Notes: a model not told the origin generated them from the sequence alone. A DNA stretch of 32,460 nucleotides from Verrucomicrobiota bacterium (GCA_003565135.1 PXDC01000256.1:1-32460), one strand, 5' to 3'; positions 1 to 8,037 are shown, counted from the first letter of the stretch. Made by a program: numbers and translations.

Positions 1-1
1 C

Positions 2-574
2 GCCATCGCTTCCATCCGGTCCGGTGACGTGGTGCTCGACCTCGGCAGCGGCGGCGGCTTCGACTGCTTCCTCACGGCTAGAAAAACCGGCCCGGCCGGA
101 ACGGTGATCGGCGTGGACATGACTGCGGAAATGATTCACAAAGCCCGCGAAAATGCCGCCAAGGGAGATTACCCGCAGGTGGAGTTCCGCCTCGGCGAGA
201 TCGAGCACCTCCCCGTCGCCGACGGCGTTGCGGACCTGATCGTTTCCAATTGCGTGATCAATCTCTCGCCCGACAAACCGCAGGTATTCGCCGAAGCTTT
301 CCGGGTGCTCAAGCCGGGAGGGAGACTGGCGATCTCCGACATCGTCACCTTGCAGTCCTTGCCCCAAGACCTGAAAACGGATGTCGAAGCCTACACCGGC
401 TGCGTCGCGGGCGCTTCCTCCGTATCGGAGATCGAAACCCTGTTGGCCGACGCGGGCTTCCATGAGATTACCGTCGAGGTCAAAGAAAACAGCCGCGACT
501 TCATCAACGACTGGATCCCCGGTCGCCGCGCCGGCGATTACGTAGCCTCCGCCAACATCACGGCGGTGAAATAA
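2..574 (+). CDS. arsM: Arsenite methyltransferase, 3' part (5' end outside window)
   Basis: SAM-dependent methyltransferase that would methylate As(III) in the cytoplasm. The frame is open from the first bases of the window, so the true start lies upstream; the GTG at 29 is internal. Visible are the SAM-binding motif [13 protein letters not shown], the acidic loop GVDMTAEM, and post-I motifs [15 protein letters not shown] and [13 protein letters not shown]. ArsM proteins bind arsenic through conserved cysteines. Two are present, in SNCVIN (codon 251-253) and TGCVAGA (codon 401-403), 50 residues apart, the same spacing as Cys174 and Cys224 of the Cyanidioschyzon enzyme. The N-terminal cysteine would lie outside the window. 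The protein ends at TAA 572-574. No ars operon gene follows; the next genes are a toxin-antitoxin pair. Confidence 0.88.
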   Translation, partial: AIASIRSGDVVLDLGSGGGFDCFLTARKTGPAGTVIGVDMTAEMIHKARENAAKGDYPQVEFRLGEIEHLPVADGVADLIVSNCVINLSPDKPQVFAEAFRVLKPGGRLAISDIVTLQSLPQDLKTDVEAYTGCVAGASSVSEIETLLADAGFHEITVEVKENSRDFINDWIPGRRAGDYVASANITAVK

Positions 575-764
575 GACGCCGTTTTCCCTAGAATTTTCCC
601 CGCACCGCAACAATCAGCCGCCGCGTTGCAGGGATAGGCCGGTTCCGGATCAGGCGCGCAGAGATGGGCGCCTTGACACAATTCCACCCAAACCGCACGC
701 CGAAGTCGCGCCACGGCACCGGTAATCCCTTGCGTTGGTCGTCGGAATATGTTTTTATGCTTTT

Positions 765-1130
765 ATGAGGACCACCGTCGATTTACCCGATCCTTTATAC
801 CGGAAAGCGAAAGCCGCCGCCGGAGAACGGGGCATAAAGCTGCGGGAACTCTTCGCCGAATCCTTGGAACGGTTTTTGCGCGACGAGTACGAGTCACCCG
901 CCCCCGAATTTCGCCCGCCGCTCACGTCGCCACCCAAAGTCACGCCTTCAGAACTGGCGGCGTATCCGGATGCAAGCGCCCTCCGGCGCGCATTCCCGAA
1001 CGGCTATCGCATCGTCGGCCCATTGATACCAGCCGAGGAGACGGCGCCCGAAATCCGAGCCGATCGCGTCGCCGAAGAAGCCGCGCGCATGGACCAGGAA
1101 GAACTCGAGGACCATGGACGCGCTCGTTGA
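765..1130 (+). CDS. VapB-like ribbon-helix-helix antitoxin
   Basis: Probable antitoxin of a type II pair, 121 aa. The N-terminus (MRTTVDLPDPLYRKAKAAA, then a helix rich in Glu/Leu ending RFLRDEY) reads as a ribbon-helix-helix DNA-binding domain as in VapB proteins. The ATG at 765 is chosen because it starts exactly at the RHH strand; a TTG at 735 in the same frame would add ten unlikely residues. The C-terminal part after about residue 45 is Pro-rich and then acidic, and is longer than in the usual 75-85 aa VapB of this type. It presumably wraps the toxin. The gene overlaps the downstream PIN toxin by 17 bp. No Shine-Dalgarno is visible. A TA-rich stretch (TATGCT at 756-761) sits directly before the ATG. 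Confidence 0.75.
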   Translation: MRTTVDLPDPLYRKAKAAAGERGIKLRELFAESLERFLRDEYESPAPEFRPPLTSPPKVTPSELAAYPDASALRRAFPNGYRIVGPLIPAEETAPEIRADRVAEEAARMDQEELEDHGRAR

Positions 1131-1545
1131 CGCCAACGTCTGGCTTCCGATTCTCGTTGAGCGCCACGAACATCACCCCGCGGCAAACGCCTGGTGGGAA
1201 GCGCGTGCGGCCGGGTCCGCCACCTGGTGCCGTTTGACCCAGCACGCCGTTCTCCGTCTGCTGAGCAATCGGGTCATCATGGGCGACAACGTCCACACCC
1301 CCGCGGAGGCCTGGGACATCTGGCAAAGGCTTATCCTGGACGAACGCACCGCTTTCATGCCCATGGAACCGCCAGGTCTCGACCCTCTTTGGCACGCCAA
1401 TATAAAATCCCGCGCCCCCACCCCGAAGCTTTGGACCGACGCCTACCTCGCCGCCCTCGCCGAGAGCACCGGCCTCGAAATGGTCACGTTCGACGCCGGC
1501 TTCAAACAGTTCTCCCTCAGCCGGCTAAACCACCTGCGTTGCTGA
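1114..1545 (+). CDS. VapC-like PIN-domain ribonuclease toxin
   Basis: PIN-domain protein of 143 aa, expected to be a Mg-dependent RNase inhibited by the product of the overlapping upstream gene. The acidic PIN residues are seen in VDANVW near the N-terminus, in LWTDAYLAA and in VTFDAGF near the C-terminus. The central stretch CRLTQHAVLRLLSN is typical of the PIN subfamily that carries Gln at the position where many VapCs have Glu. The length is normal for the family, with no frameshift or stop. The start codon lies inside the antitoxin gene, so the two are probably translationally coupled. RNA target unknown. Confidence 0.82.
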   Translation: MDALVDANVWLPILVERHEHHPAANAWWEARAAGSATWCRLTQHAVLRLLSNRVIMGDNVHTPAEAWDIWQRLILDERTAFMPMEPPGLDPLWHANIKSRAPTPKLWTDAYLAALAESTGLEMVTFDAGFKQFSLSRLNHLRC

Positions 1546-1768
1546 CTTCATTGCCCGCCCCCGACATGAATTAAAAGACTCATGGACAATATCTTAAAGC
1601 CCTTTTTGCGCAATCCGATGAATGATTCAGTTAAGACGGGTTGTCGGAGTTTGCATCGGGGTTCGCAGGGATTTTTGAACCACGGAATCCCAGCCGGCCA
1701 GGTCGACCTCTTTTTTAGCGTTTGCGAGTTTTTGGGCAAGATTGAATGGCACGGTAATCCCAAAGTGG

Positions 1769-1824
1769 AACACGCTTCTCGCGGCAGGCACGGGACTTCG
1801 GATGATGCTCTGCAGAAGCGTGTT
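1769..1824. repeat. 11-bp perfect inverted repeat, 34-bp spacer
   Basis: AACACGCTTCT at 1769-1779 is matched by its exact reverse complement AGAAGCGTGTT at 1814-1824. A second short hairpin (1830-1842) follows at once. The layout resembles palindromic intergenic (REP-like) elements or terminal repeats of a very small non-autonomous element, but no flanking direct repeat is evident. Confidence 0.4.
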
Positions 1825-1989
1825 GTCTCAGGCTGGAAGCCTAAGCTACTTCGATTTGGCGCCCTACCCGATGCCCATTCGGGCTAAAATGATCGGTACA
1901 CGAAAAGGCCGGTTCGTTGTCTTTTTGCCTCTGCTTTGGCCTGGCGTTTCTCCGGAAGCCGTTTTCGTATGCCAGACGCCACTATGCAC

Positions 1990-2020
1990 GTGACAATAAC
2001 CATAGACCGACCGTAGTAAT
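1990..2020 (+). promoter_or_regulatory. Possible promoter of the broken Phd/PIN locus
   Basis: GTGACA (1990-1995), an 18-bp spacer, then TAGTAA (2014-2019). The start codon of the antitoxin follows after only four bases (2024) and there is no Shine-Dalgarno. If the promoter is real the transcript would begin at or inside the start codon. Judged from sequence only. Confidence 0.3.
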
Positions 2021-2023
2021 TTT

Positions 2024-2247
2024 ATGGAAATTACAGTGACTCAATTCAAGGCAAATGTTTGCGCTTGATCGAGCGGGTGGAATGTGGAGGTGAAACCGTT
2101 GTTATCACGCGGCACGGCCGCGCGGCCGCGCGGCTGGTTCCGGTGGGGAGCGGCGGCGGCCAAGCTCTTTTCGGGCGGACGAAAAGCCGGACCACGATAA
2201 AGGGAGACATTCTGACGACGGGAGAGCGCTGGAATGCCGAAGGGTGA
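2024..2247 (+). pseudogene. Phd/YefM-type antitoxin, frameshifted
   Basis: Antitoxin of the prevent-host-death family split by a one-base loss. The ATG at 2024 gives MEITVTQFKANVCA and then TGA at 2066-2068. The rest of the family pattern (CLRLIERVECGGETVVITRHGR, shown here as CLRLIERV, ETVVITRHGR and ARLVPV) continues in another frame to TGA 2245-2247. Adding one base to the A-run at 2053-2055 restores FKA[K/N]CLRLIERV, which is the normal Phd order, and a product of about 74 aa. The frame after the shift overlaps the downstream PIN gene by 14 bp, as in intact Phd-toxin pairs. Either a true mutation in a homopolymer or a sequencing/assembly error. Confidence 0.8.
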
Positions 2248-2650
2248 GGCGCTTCCCGCTTCGGTGGTGTTGGACACCCATGCCTGGGTCTGGGTCTGCG
2301 GCGGTGATAAAAGGTGTGGTTTTCTTGCCGGTTACGAAGGCCGGTGCACGCTCCCCGCGATAGCCTTGTGGGAAGTGTCCATGCTTGCCGAAAACGGTCG
2401 ATTGGGCCTGGAGCCTTCGGTTGCGGAATGGATTGAAGACAACACGCGTCCCCCGGTTTTCATTCAGCCGTTGACCGTCGCCATAGCCACCTTGAGCGCC
2501 CGGCTCCAGGACTTCCATGGCGATCCCGCGGACCGCATGATTGTAGCCACCGCGCTTGTTCTGCAACAGCCGTTGGTCAGCGCGGATGATGGAATCAAAC
2601 ACTGGTTCGGCGAGCATCGGAATTACGCTACTATGTTGATCGAAATATAA
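2234..2650 (+). CDS. PIN-domain toxin of the Phd-associated type
   Basis: PIN-domain RNase-like protein, 138 aa, partner of the frameshifted antitoxin before it. Motifs in order: VVLDTHAWVWV (first catalytic Asp), ALWEVSML (Glu), FHGDPADRMIVATA (Asp pair) and LVSADDGIKHW (last Asp). These match the Phd-linked VapC group. The stretch between GGDKR and TLPAIALWE is a few residues shorter than I expect for the family, so part of the early helices may be missing. The frame is otherwise fully open. Without a functional antitoxin the toxin should be harmful unless it is inactive, silent or neutralised by another antitoxin. Confidence 0.8.
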   Translation: MPKGEALPASVVLDTHAWVWVCGGDKRCGFLAGYEGRCTLPAIALWEVSMLAENGRLGLEPSVAEWIEDNTRPPVFIQPLTVAIATLSARLQDFHGDPADRMIVATALVLQQPLVSADDGIKHWFGEHRNYATMLIEI

Positions 2651-2707
2651 GGATCCATCACCGCCGCGCTGTTTCTCGAATCCAACGGCTTGCCATTATT
2701 CCCCCGT

Positions 2708-3170
2708 CCTCACGGACGGGCCTACGTTGGAGAATTTCTTGCGTAGGTCGCTCCGTGAGGAACGGGTAGTCCCTCGATCGCGCGAAGCGCCACACAGCAA
2801 TCGAAATTCCAAAATCCAAAATCCAAATTTCTGAACCCCGTTCCCTGTCCTTACGGACGAGCCTACGTTGGAGAATTTCTTGCGTAGGTCGCTCCGTGAG
2901 GAGCGGGTAGTCCCTCGATCGCGCGAAGCGCCACACAGCAATCGAAATTCCAAAATCCAAAATCCAAATTTCTGAACCCCGTTCCCTGTCCTTACGGACG
3001 GGCCTACGTTGGAGAATTTCTTGCGTAGGTCGCTCCGTGAGGAGCGGGTAGTCCCTCGATCGCGCGAAGCGCCACACAGCAATCGAAATTCCAAAATCCA
3101 AAATCCAAAATTCTGAACCCCGTTCCCCGTCCTCACGGACGGGCCTACGTTGGAGGATCGCTCGCGTAGC
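2708..3170. repeat. 141-bp hairpin repeat, three copies plus a partial fourth
   Basis: The marker CCTACG recurs at 2721, 2862, 3003 and 3144, an exact 141-bp period. Each unit has two parts. The first is a long hairpin; in copy 1 it is CCTCACGGA (2708-2716), CCTACG (2721-2726), a 15-nt loop, CGTAGG (2742-2747), TCCGTGAGG (2752-2760). The second is a linker ending in CCAAAAT heptamers. Copies are nearly identical; the fourth diverges inside the hairpin just before the RND stop codon. Since 141 is a multiple of three, minus-strand frames stay open through the array and give a repetitive 47-residue pattern. I regard that as an artefact, not a gene. The array lies between two convergent genes, the usual place for palindromic intergenic repeats. 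Confidence 0.93.
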
Positions 3171-3174
3171 TCGT

Positions 3175-6100
3175 CTACGGTCGTGAGTCGGCCTGCGGTC
3201 TCCGCCGCACCAGCCCCCGCAGGTCGTCGATGACGGCGTAAAGGCAGGGGATCAGGATCATGGTGATCATGGTGGCGAAGATCAGGCCGAAGATGATGGC
3301 CTGGGCCATGGGGGCGAGGAACGCCTCCTGTCCCCTCGTCAGGAAGGCGAGCCCGAACAGTCCCCCGATGGTGGTGGCCGTGGTAAGGACGATGGGGCGG
3401 AACCGGACGCGCCCGCTGTGGATGATGGAATGCCAGCGGACATAACGGAGGTGAACGCCTCGGGCGTGCACGAAATCCGCCTCGACCCGGCGCCGGTTGA
3501 TAAAGTGGACAAACACGACCGAGTTGTTAACCACGATTCCCGACAGGGCGATGGCTCCCATGATGGCCATCAGGCCCAGCGGCTGGTTCATGAAGATCAA
3601 ACCGCCCAGAACCCCGATGATCCCGAACGGAATCACCGCCATGACGATAAGCGGCTGGAGGAAGGCGTTGAAGATCACGGCCAGAATGACGTAAATCGTG
3701 ACGAGGGCAAAAATCGCCGCCAGCCGCATCGCGTCCAGACTCCTACGGGTGTCCTCGTTCTCGCCGGCCAGGTTGAAGCGGTGGCCCGGGTGGGATTCGG
3801 CGAAGTCCGGTATCCATTCTTCAATGACGCGATTGGCCTCGCGGGAGGTGATCACGCGGCTGTCCACGTCGGCGGTAACCGTCAGCAGGCGCAACTGGTT
3901 GCGTCGGGTGATGGTGGCCATACCCCGCGATCGCACCACCCCGGCCACCGACCCGAGACTGACCGGTTCCCCCTCGTTGTTGACCACCCGCATACCCAGG
4001 AGCAGGTCGGGGTCGCGGCGAAAGCGTTCCTCCATTTTCACCCGCAGGGTTACTTCGTCGTTGCCCCAGCGCATCCGGGCCGCCTCCAGGCCGCGGTAGG
4101 CTCCCTGCAAGGCGCGGCCGATCGTTTCGGTGTCGAGGCCGGACTGGCGGGCTTTTTCTTCGTCGACGTCGATGACGTATTCCGTGGCCCCCGGAGCGAA
4201 GTCATTGCCGATATTGATGATGCCTTCGAGTCGCCCCAGGCGCTCTTCGATACCGGCCGCGATCGCGCGCATAGCGGTGAAGTCCTCGCCCAATATCTGC
4301 ACGTTGACGGCCCGGCCGACCGGCGGCCCGCCCTCCTGGGCTTCCACCGACGCCCGGACCATCTCCGGGTAGGCCTCCACCACGCGGCGCAGATCCCGTT
4401 TGATGGCCGAAGGCAACCGGCTTCGCGGGTTGCGCTCATCGATGTCCACCGTGATCATGGCGAGGTTGGCACCGTTGCGCACGAACTGATCGGTGTCGTC
4501 CAACCGGGAGCCAATCTGCGTCGAGATGCCGAAAAGGTCGTCTTTCGGCAGGGCCCGGAAGAGATCCCTTTCCAGGTTCCGCACCACCGCCTCCGTCTGA
4601 TCGAGGGAATAGTTCGGCGGGAAGTCGAGTTTGACAAAAATCTGGTCGGCGTAGTCGCTGCTGAAAAGCTCGAACCGAAGGATCCCGGCCATAAAAAGTC
4701 CGGCGCTGCCGGCGAGCATGAGCATGAACCCGCCGATGACCGCGTACCGCCAACGCAGGCAGATTTTGAGGAAGTAGGTGTAGACCTCGATAATGTTTCG
4801 GATCAGGCGGTTGACCGCGGCCCGCACCTCCCCGTAGACGATCGCGGCACCGAGGTAACTTTTGCGAATGGGTCCGGAGGCGCGCGCGCGCAGGGACTCG
4901 AGTTCCGCCACCGGACGGGGAACCCGGACAAAATCGCAGAGGTGGCAGGGCAGAATGACAAACGCCTGCACGAGGGAAAAGACCAGGCCCGACACCACCA
5001 CCACCGGAATGACAAACAGGAACTTCCCGATGATGCCCTCTCCCAGGATGAGGGGGAGAAAGGCGGCCACGGTGGTGGCGACACTCCCCACCACCGGCCA
5101 GACGACTTCCCCGGTCCCGGTGATGGCGGCATCCACCGGCGTCCGGCCCTTCTCGTAGTGACGGTAGACGTTCTCCGCGATGACCAGGGCGTCGTCCACG
5201 ATCATACCCAGGGCCATGATCAGCGCAAAGAGCGAGAGCAGGTTCATCGTTTCCCCCATCAGGTGGAGCACGATAAAGGAACCGGCAAAGGAGATGGGCA
5301 CCCCGATGGCAATGAGGAGGGCCAGGCGCCAGTTGAGAAACATGACCAGCAGCACCGTCACCACGACCAGCGCCTGGATGCCGTTCTGCACCACGGTTTG
5401 AATACGAGTATCGATGTACTTCGTCGCGTCCGAGGTCACCACCCGCTCCAGCTCCGGCGGCAGGTAAAGGGCGGCTTCGGCAAAGACCCGCCGCACGTCC
5501 TCGGCCGTCGTCATAGCATCGGTTCCGCGTTTTTTGATTATGGTGTAGCTGACGGCCCGATGGAGATTGATCCGGCCCCGCCGCCGCTCCCGTTCCATCG
5601 TTTCCTTAACCGACGCCACGTCGTGCAGCCGGAGGACGCGGTCCCCGTCGCCCCGAACCGGCAGGGATTCGAGCGCCTCCGCCAGGTCGACCTCCCCTTT
5701 GACCCGCACGACCCGCTCGCCGCCAAGGGTCTCCATCCGTCCGCCGACCCAGTCCCGGTTTCGCCGGGAAAGCGCCTGGGTTATTTCGGGGAGGGAGACC
5801 CCGAGGGCCTCCGCCCGGTAGGGATCGGTTTCCACCCATATCTCCCGGTCCCTCAGCCCGTCCACGAAAACCTCGGACACACCCGGAACCAACCGCAGTT
5901 CCCGGCGCAGCCGGTCGAGTTCGGAGCGGATTTCTTCGGTGCGGTACCCCGGCGGAACCACCACCCCGAGTGTCAGCAGGGGCAGCGGAATGTCGAATTC
6001 GCGCACCACCGGCTCCTCCGAGCTGGCGGGAATCTTCGCCCGGGCCCGCGAGACTTCCTGCCGGACGTCATTGAGCACCGGATCGAGATCGTCGATCCGG

Positions 6101-6396
6101 GGATCGATTTCCAGGAAGATATCGGAGACGTTGTCCTGGGAAAACGAGATGGTGTTGAGCACCCCTTCCGCGTTGGCCACCTCCTCCTCGATGGGAATGG
6201 TAATCAGCTGCTCGATGTCCTCGGGCGCCGAGGTGGTGGCGTCGATCGTCTGAATCCGTATGAAGTTTGTCGATACATCGGGGAAGATGTCCCGGCGCAG
6301 CTCGAATACCGCGAGATAAAATCCGGTCGCGAGCAGCGCGATGGCCAGGATGTTGACCGCCACCCGGTTTCGAACGCTCCAGCCGGCCGGATTCAT
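3175..6396 (-). CDS. RND-family efflux permease (AcrB-like)
   Basis: Inner-membrane proton-driven exporter, 1073 aa, usual length for RND permeases. N-terminal TM1 (NRVAVNILAIALLATGFYLAV) is followed by the first large periplasmic loop, a TM2-TM6 bundle with GMIVDDALVIAEN (Asp401-Asp402, the TM4 proton-relay pair), a second periplasmic domain, and TM8-TM12 with GIVVNNSVVFVHF. The latter lacks the Lys of AcrB TM10, as in many RND proteins outside the classical drug-efflux group. It starts 31 bp after the membrane fusion protein gene and no outer-membrane factor gene is present, so it must borrow one. Substrate unknown. The last codons run into the fourth hairpin repeat (TAG at 3175-3177). Confidence 0.93.
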   Translation of the reverse strand: MNPAGWSVRNRVAVNILAIALLATGFYLAVFELRRDIFPDVSTNFIRIQTIDATTSAPEDIEQLITIPIEEEVANAEGVLNTISFSQDNVSDIFLEIDPRIDDLDPVLNDVRQEVSRARAKIPASSEEPVVREFDIPLPLLTLGVVVPPGYRTEEIRSELDRLRRELRLVPGVSEVFVDGLRDREIWVETDPYRAEALGVSLPEITQALSRRNRDWVGGRMETLGGERVVRVKGEVDLAEALESLPVRGDGDRVLRLHDVASVKETMERERRRGRINLHRAVSYTIIKKRGTDAMTTAEDVRRVFAEAALYLPPELERVVTSDATKYIDTRIQTVVQNGIQALVVVTVLLVMFLNWRLALLIAIGVPISFAGSFIVLHLMGETMNLLSLFALIMALGMIVDDALVIAENVYRHYEKGRTPVDAAITGTGEVVWPVVGSVATTVAAFLPLILGEGIIGKFLFVIPVVVVSGLVFSLVQAFVILPCHLCDFVRVPRPVAELESLRARASGPIRKSYLGAAIVYGEVRAAVNRLIRNIIEVYTYFLKICLRWRYAVIGGFMLMLAGSAGLFMAGILRFELFSSDYADQIFVKLDFPPNYSLDQTEAVVRNLERDLFRALPKDDLFGISTQIGSRLDDTDQFVRNGANLAMITVDIDERNPRSRLPSAIKRDLRRVVEAYPEMVRASVEAQEGGPPVGRAVNVQILGEDFTAMRAIAAGIEERLGRLEGIINIGNDFAPGATEYVIDVDEEKARQSGLDTETIGRALQGAYRGLEAARMRWGNDEVTLRVKMEERFRRDPDLLLGMRVVNNEGEPVSLGSVAGVVRSRGMATITRRNQLRLLTVTADVDSRVITSREANRVIEEWIPDFAESHPGHRFNLAGENEDTRRSLDAMRLAAIFALVTIYVILAVIFNAFLQPLIVMAVIPFGIIGVLGGLIFMNQPLGLMAIMGAIALSGIVVNNSVVFVHFINRRRVEADFVHARGVHLRYVRWHSIIHSGRVRFRPIVLTTATTIGGLFGLAFLTRGQEAFLAPMAQAIIFGLIFATMITMILIPCLYAVIDDLRGLVRRRPQADSRP

Positions 6397-6427
6397 AGGA
6401 TGGGTCCCGGTGTTGGTGTTCCGGCTT

Positions 6428-7510
6428 TCACTTCACCACGATTCGATCGCCCTCCGCCAGGCCGGAGAGGACCGGATAGGCGCCGCGGATTTCGGCGCCG
6501 AGCTCGACCCGAACGGGGAGTGACTCGGCATGTCCCTCCCCTTCCAGCCGGTCCACGTAGGCCTGCCGGCCCTCGTAGCGGACCGCCGTGGCGGGAATGA
6601 AGAGCTGGTTTTCGTACACCGCGATGGGGACCTCGATCACCCCGCGCAGGCCCGCCCGGTACCGGAGGGATGGATTGGGCAGGTGCGCTTCCACGCGAAA
6701 GGTCCCGGTTTGCCGGCCGGCGACCGGCGACACGTGGCGCACCTCGACCGACAGCGGCGAGTCGCTGCCCGCCAGGCTGAGGGTCGCCTCGGACCCCGGC
6801 TCGAGAAAGGCGGTCTCGGCCTCGCCCGCGTAAAACACCACCCGCAGCGGATCGAGCGCCGCCAGCTCGATCACCGGCTGGTAGGCGGTGACGGCATCCC
6901 CTGACTGGGCCCGGCGTTCACCGACCACACCGGCAAAGGGAGCCCGGACCTCGTGACGTCGCCACTGCTCGCGCGCCTGATCGACCTCGGCCTCCAGCCG
7001 GGCGGTTTCCTTTTCCTGCACCTCGACCTGCGCCCTCGCTTCCAGCAGCCGGCTTTCCGGAACGGCGCGCGACGCAACCAGCGCCTCGGCCTCGCGCTCC
7101 CGCCGCTCGAACTCCCGCAGTTGAGCCCGGGCCGCGACCAGGGCCGCGTCGGCCGTGCGCAGCCGCAACCGGGCGAGGGTGTCGTCGAGCCGGACCAGCG
7201 CCTCGCCGGCTTCGACCCGGTCGCCCGGAGCCACGCGGAACGCCTCGATGCGCCCGGCGACCTCCGCCGCCAACCCGGCATCTTCCCAGGGATCCAGCCG
7301 GGCGGCGAACCGCCGGTTGCGAGATGCCGTTTCCCGCTCGACGGTGTGCACCAGCGGAGTCGGTTCCCGGATTTCGGCCCGCTCCTCCTCGAGTCGCTGT
7401 CGCAGCTCGACCGCGGCAAAATAGCGATTGAGCAGCGTAATAAACAGTACGAGGGCCAGGAAGCCGAACGCCAATCCGAGAATGACCCGCTTGGCCCGAC
7501 GGGAGATCAT
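6428..7510 (-). CDS. RND efflux periplasmic adaptor (membrane fusion protein)
   Basis: HlyD/AcrA-type adaptor, 360 aa, linking the permease to an outer-membrane channel. One N-terminal membrane anchor (about residues 9-31, RVILGLAFGFLALVLFITLL). Two lipoyl half-motifs (around GLAAEVAGRIEAFRVAPGD and APFAGVVGERRAQSGD) flank an Arg/Glu/Ala-rich coiled coil of about 70 residues. Beta-barrel and membrane-proximal segments follow, ending LAEGDRIVVK. The start codon overlaps the stop of the peroxiredoxin gene (ATGA, 7507-7510), so the two genes are translationally coupled. The anchor is an uncleaved helix, with no lipobox. Confidence 0.9.
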   Translation of the reverse strand: MISRRAKRVILGLAFGFLALVLFITLLNRYFAAVELRQRLEEERAEIREPTPLVHTVERETASRNRRFAARLDPWEDAGLAAEVAGRIEAFRVAPGDRVEAGEALVRLDDTLARLRLRTADAALVAARAQLREFERREREAEALVASRAVPESRLLEARAQVEVQEKETARLEAEVDQAREQWRRHEVRAPFAGVVGERRAQSGDAVTAYQPVIELAALDPLRVVFYAGEAETAFLEPGSEATLSLAGSDSPLSVEVRHVSPVAGRQTGTFRVEAHLPNPSLRYRAGLRGVIEVPIAVYENQLFIPATAVRYEGRQAYVDRLEGEGHAESLPVRVELGAEIRGAYPVLSGLAEGDRIVVK

Positions 7511-8037
7511 CCCTCCAACGTATCGAGTGCCTTGAGCACATCGGCCGCCTGTTCCGCGGTCGACGCACTCAGGTCAAGCCATGCTATCTTGCCGTCGCGG
7601 ATGAGAAATGCCTGGCGGGTAGCGAAACTTCCCATGCGGGCCGGAACCCGAAACGCGTTCATCACTTCCTGCTCCGTATCGGCCAGGAGCATGAACGGGA
7701 GCCCGTGTTTTTCCTGGAAGGCCTTCTGGGCGGCGACGTCGTCGGTACTCACACCCACCACCGTCACTTTGCGGTCCGTGAGTTGTTCAAATTCATCGCG
7801 CAAGCTGCACGCCTGGGCGGTGCACCCGGACGTGTCGGCCCGCGGGTAAAAGTACACGAGGACGTCGCCCTCCGCGTAGAGCTCCTCCAGGTCGACGGGC
7901 TCGCCGTCCTGGTTGAGGGCTTTGGCTCCCGGTGCGGGATCGCCGACTTCGAGCGGTTCTTTGGCGGAATCTTTAGCATTCACGCATGAGAGCAAAAGGG
8001 CAAACGGAGCCAGGAGCAACAAAAGGAAACGTTTCAT
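7507..8037 (-). CDS. Exported lipoprotein peroxiredoxin (Bcp/PrxQ-like)
   Basis: Thiol peroxidase of 176 aa reducing H2O2 or organic peroxides. It has a PrxQ/BCP fold with YFYPRADTSGCTAQACSL: peroxidatic Cys72 and resolving Cys77 five residues on, the normal spacing. The N-terminus (MKRFLLLLLAPFALLLSC) is a signal peptide with lipobox LLSC, so the mature protein should be anchored in the envelope; ordinary Bcp is cytoplasmic. It is the first gene of the operon and overlaps the membrane fusion protein gene by 4 bp. No Shine-Dalgarno is visible before the ATG at 8037. The physical coupling suggests it protects the envelope during export of, or attack by, a redox-active compound; that role is inference. 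Confidence 0.87.
   Translation of the reverse strand: MKRFLLLLLAPFALLLSCVNAKDSAKEPLEVGDPAPGAKALNQDGEPVDLEELYAEGDVLVYFYPRADTSGCTAQACSLRDEFEQLTDRKVTVVGVSTDDVAAQKAFQEKHGLPFMLLADTEQEVMNAFRVPARMGSFATRQAFLIRDGKIAWLDLSASTAEQAADVLKALDTLEG

Larger units (their letters stand above)
1546..2023. other. Gene-poor stretch between two toxin-antitoxin loci
   Basis: About 480 bp with no recognisable gene. Base composition is closer to even than in the flanking genes. One open frame of 101 codons (1582-1887, plus strand) starts with ATG but shows no domain, no ribosome-binding site and unlike codon use, so I do not call it. The stretch contains an 11-bp inverted repeat (1769-1824), a small hairpin AGGCT-GGA-AGCCT at 1830-1842, and a possible promoter at its right end. 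It may be eroded DNA or the remains of palindromic intergenic repeats. Confidence 0.5.

Noticed and set aside
1582-1887. 101-codon plus-strand gene in the gap after vapC
   Set aside because: No domain, no ribosome-binding site, atypical composition and overlap with the inverted repeat; not enough to call a gene.
2234-2650. Toxin gene also broken
   Set aside because: All four acidic PIN motifs are in one open frame; only a small length reduction is suspected.
2658-3136. Two long minus-strand open frames of about 146 codons with a 47-residue internal repeat
   Set aside because: They are a by-product of the 141-bp repeat period being divisible by three; the DNA is a hairpin and heptamer array with no ribosome-binding site or domain.
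2701-3170. CRISPR array
   Set aside because: Units are 141 bp and nearly identical along their whole length; there are no short repeats separated by variable spacers.
3418-6600. A 1060-codon open frame antisense to the RND permease
   Set aside because: It mirrors a GC-rich real gene; His/Asp/Gly/Arg-rich shadow composition, no domain, while the opposite strand encodes a complete RND protein.
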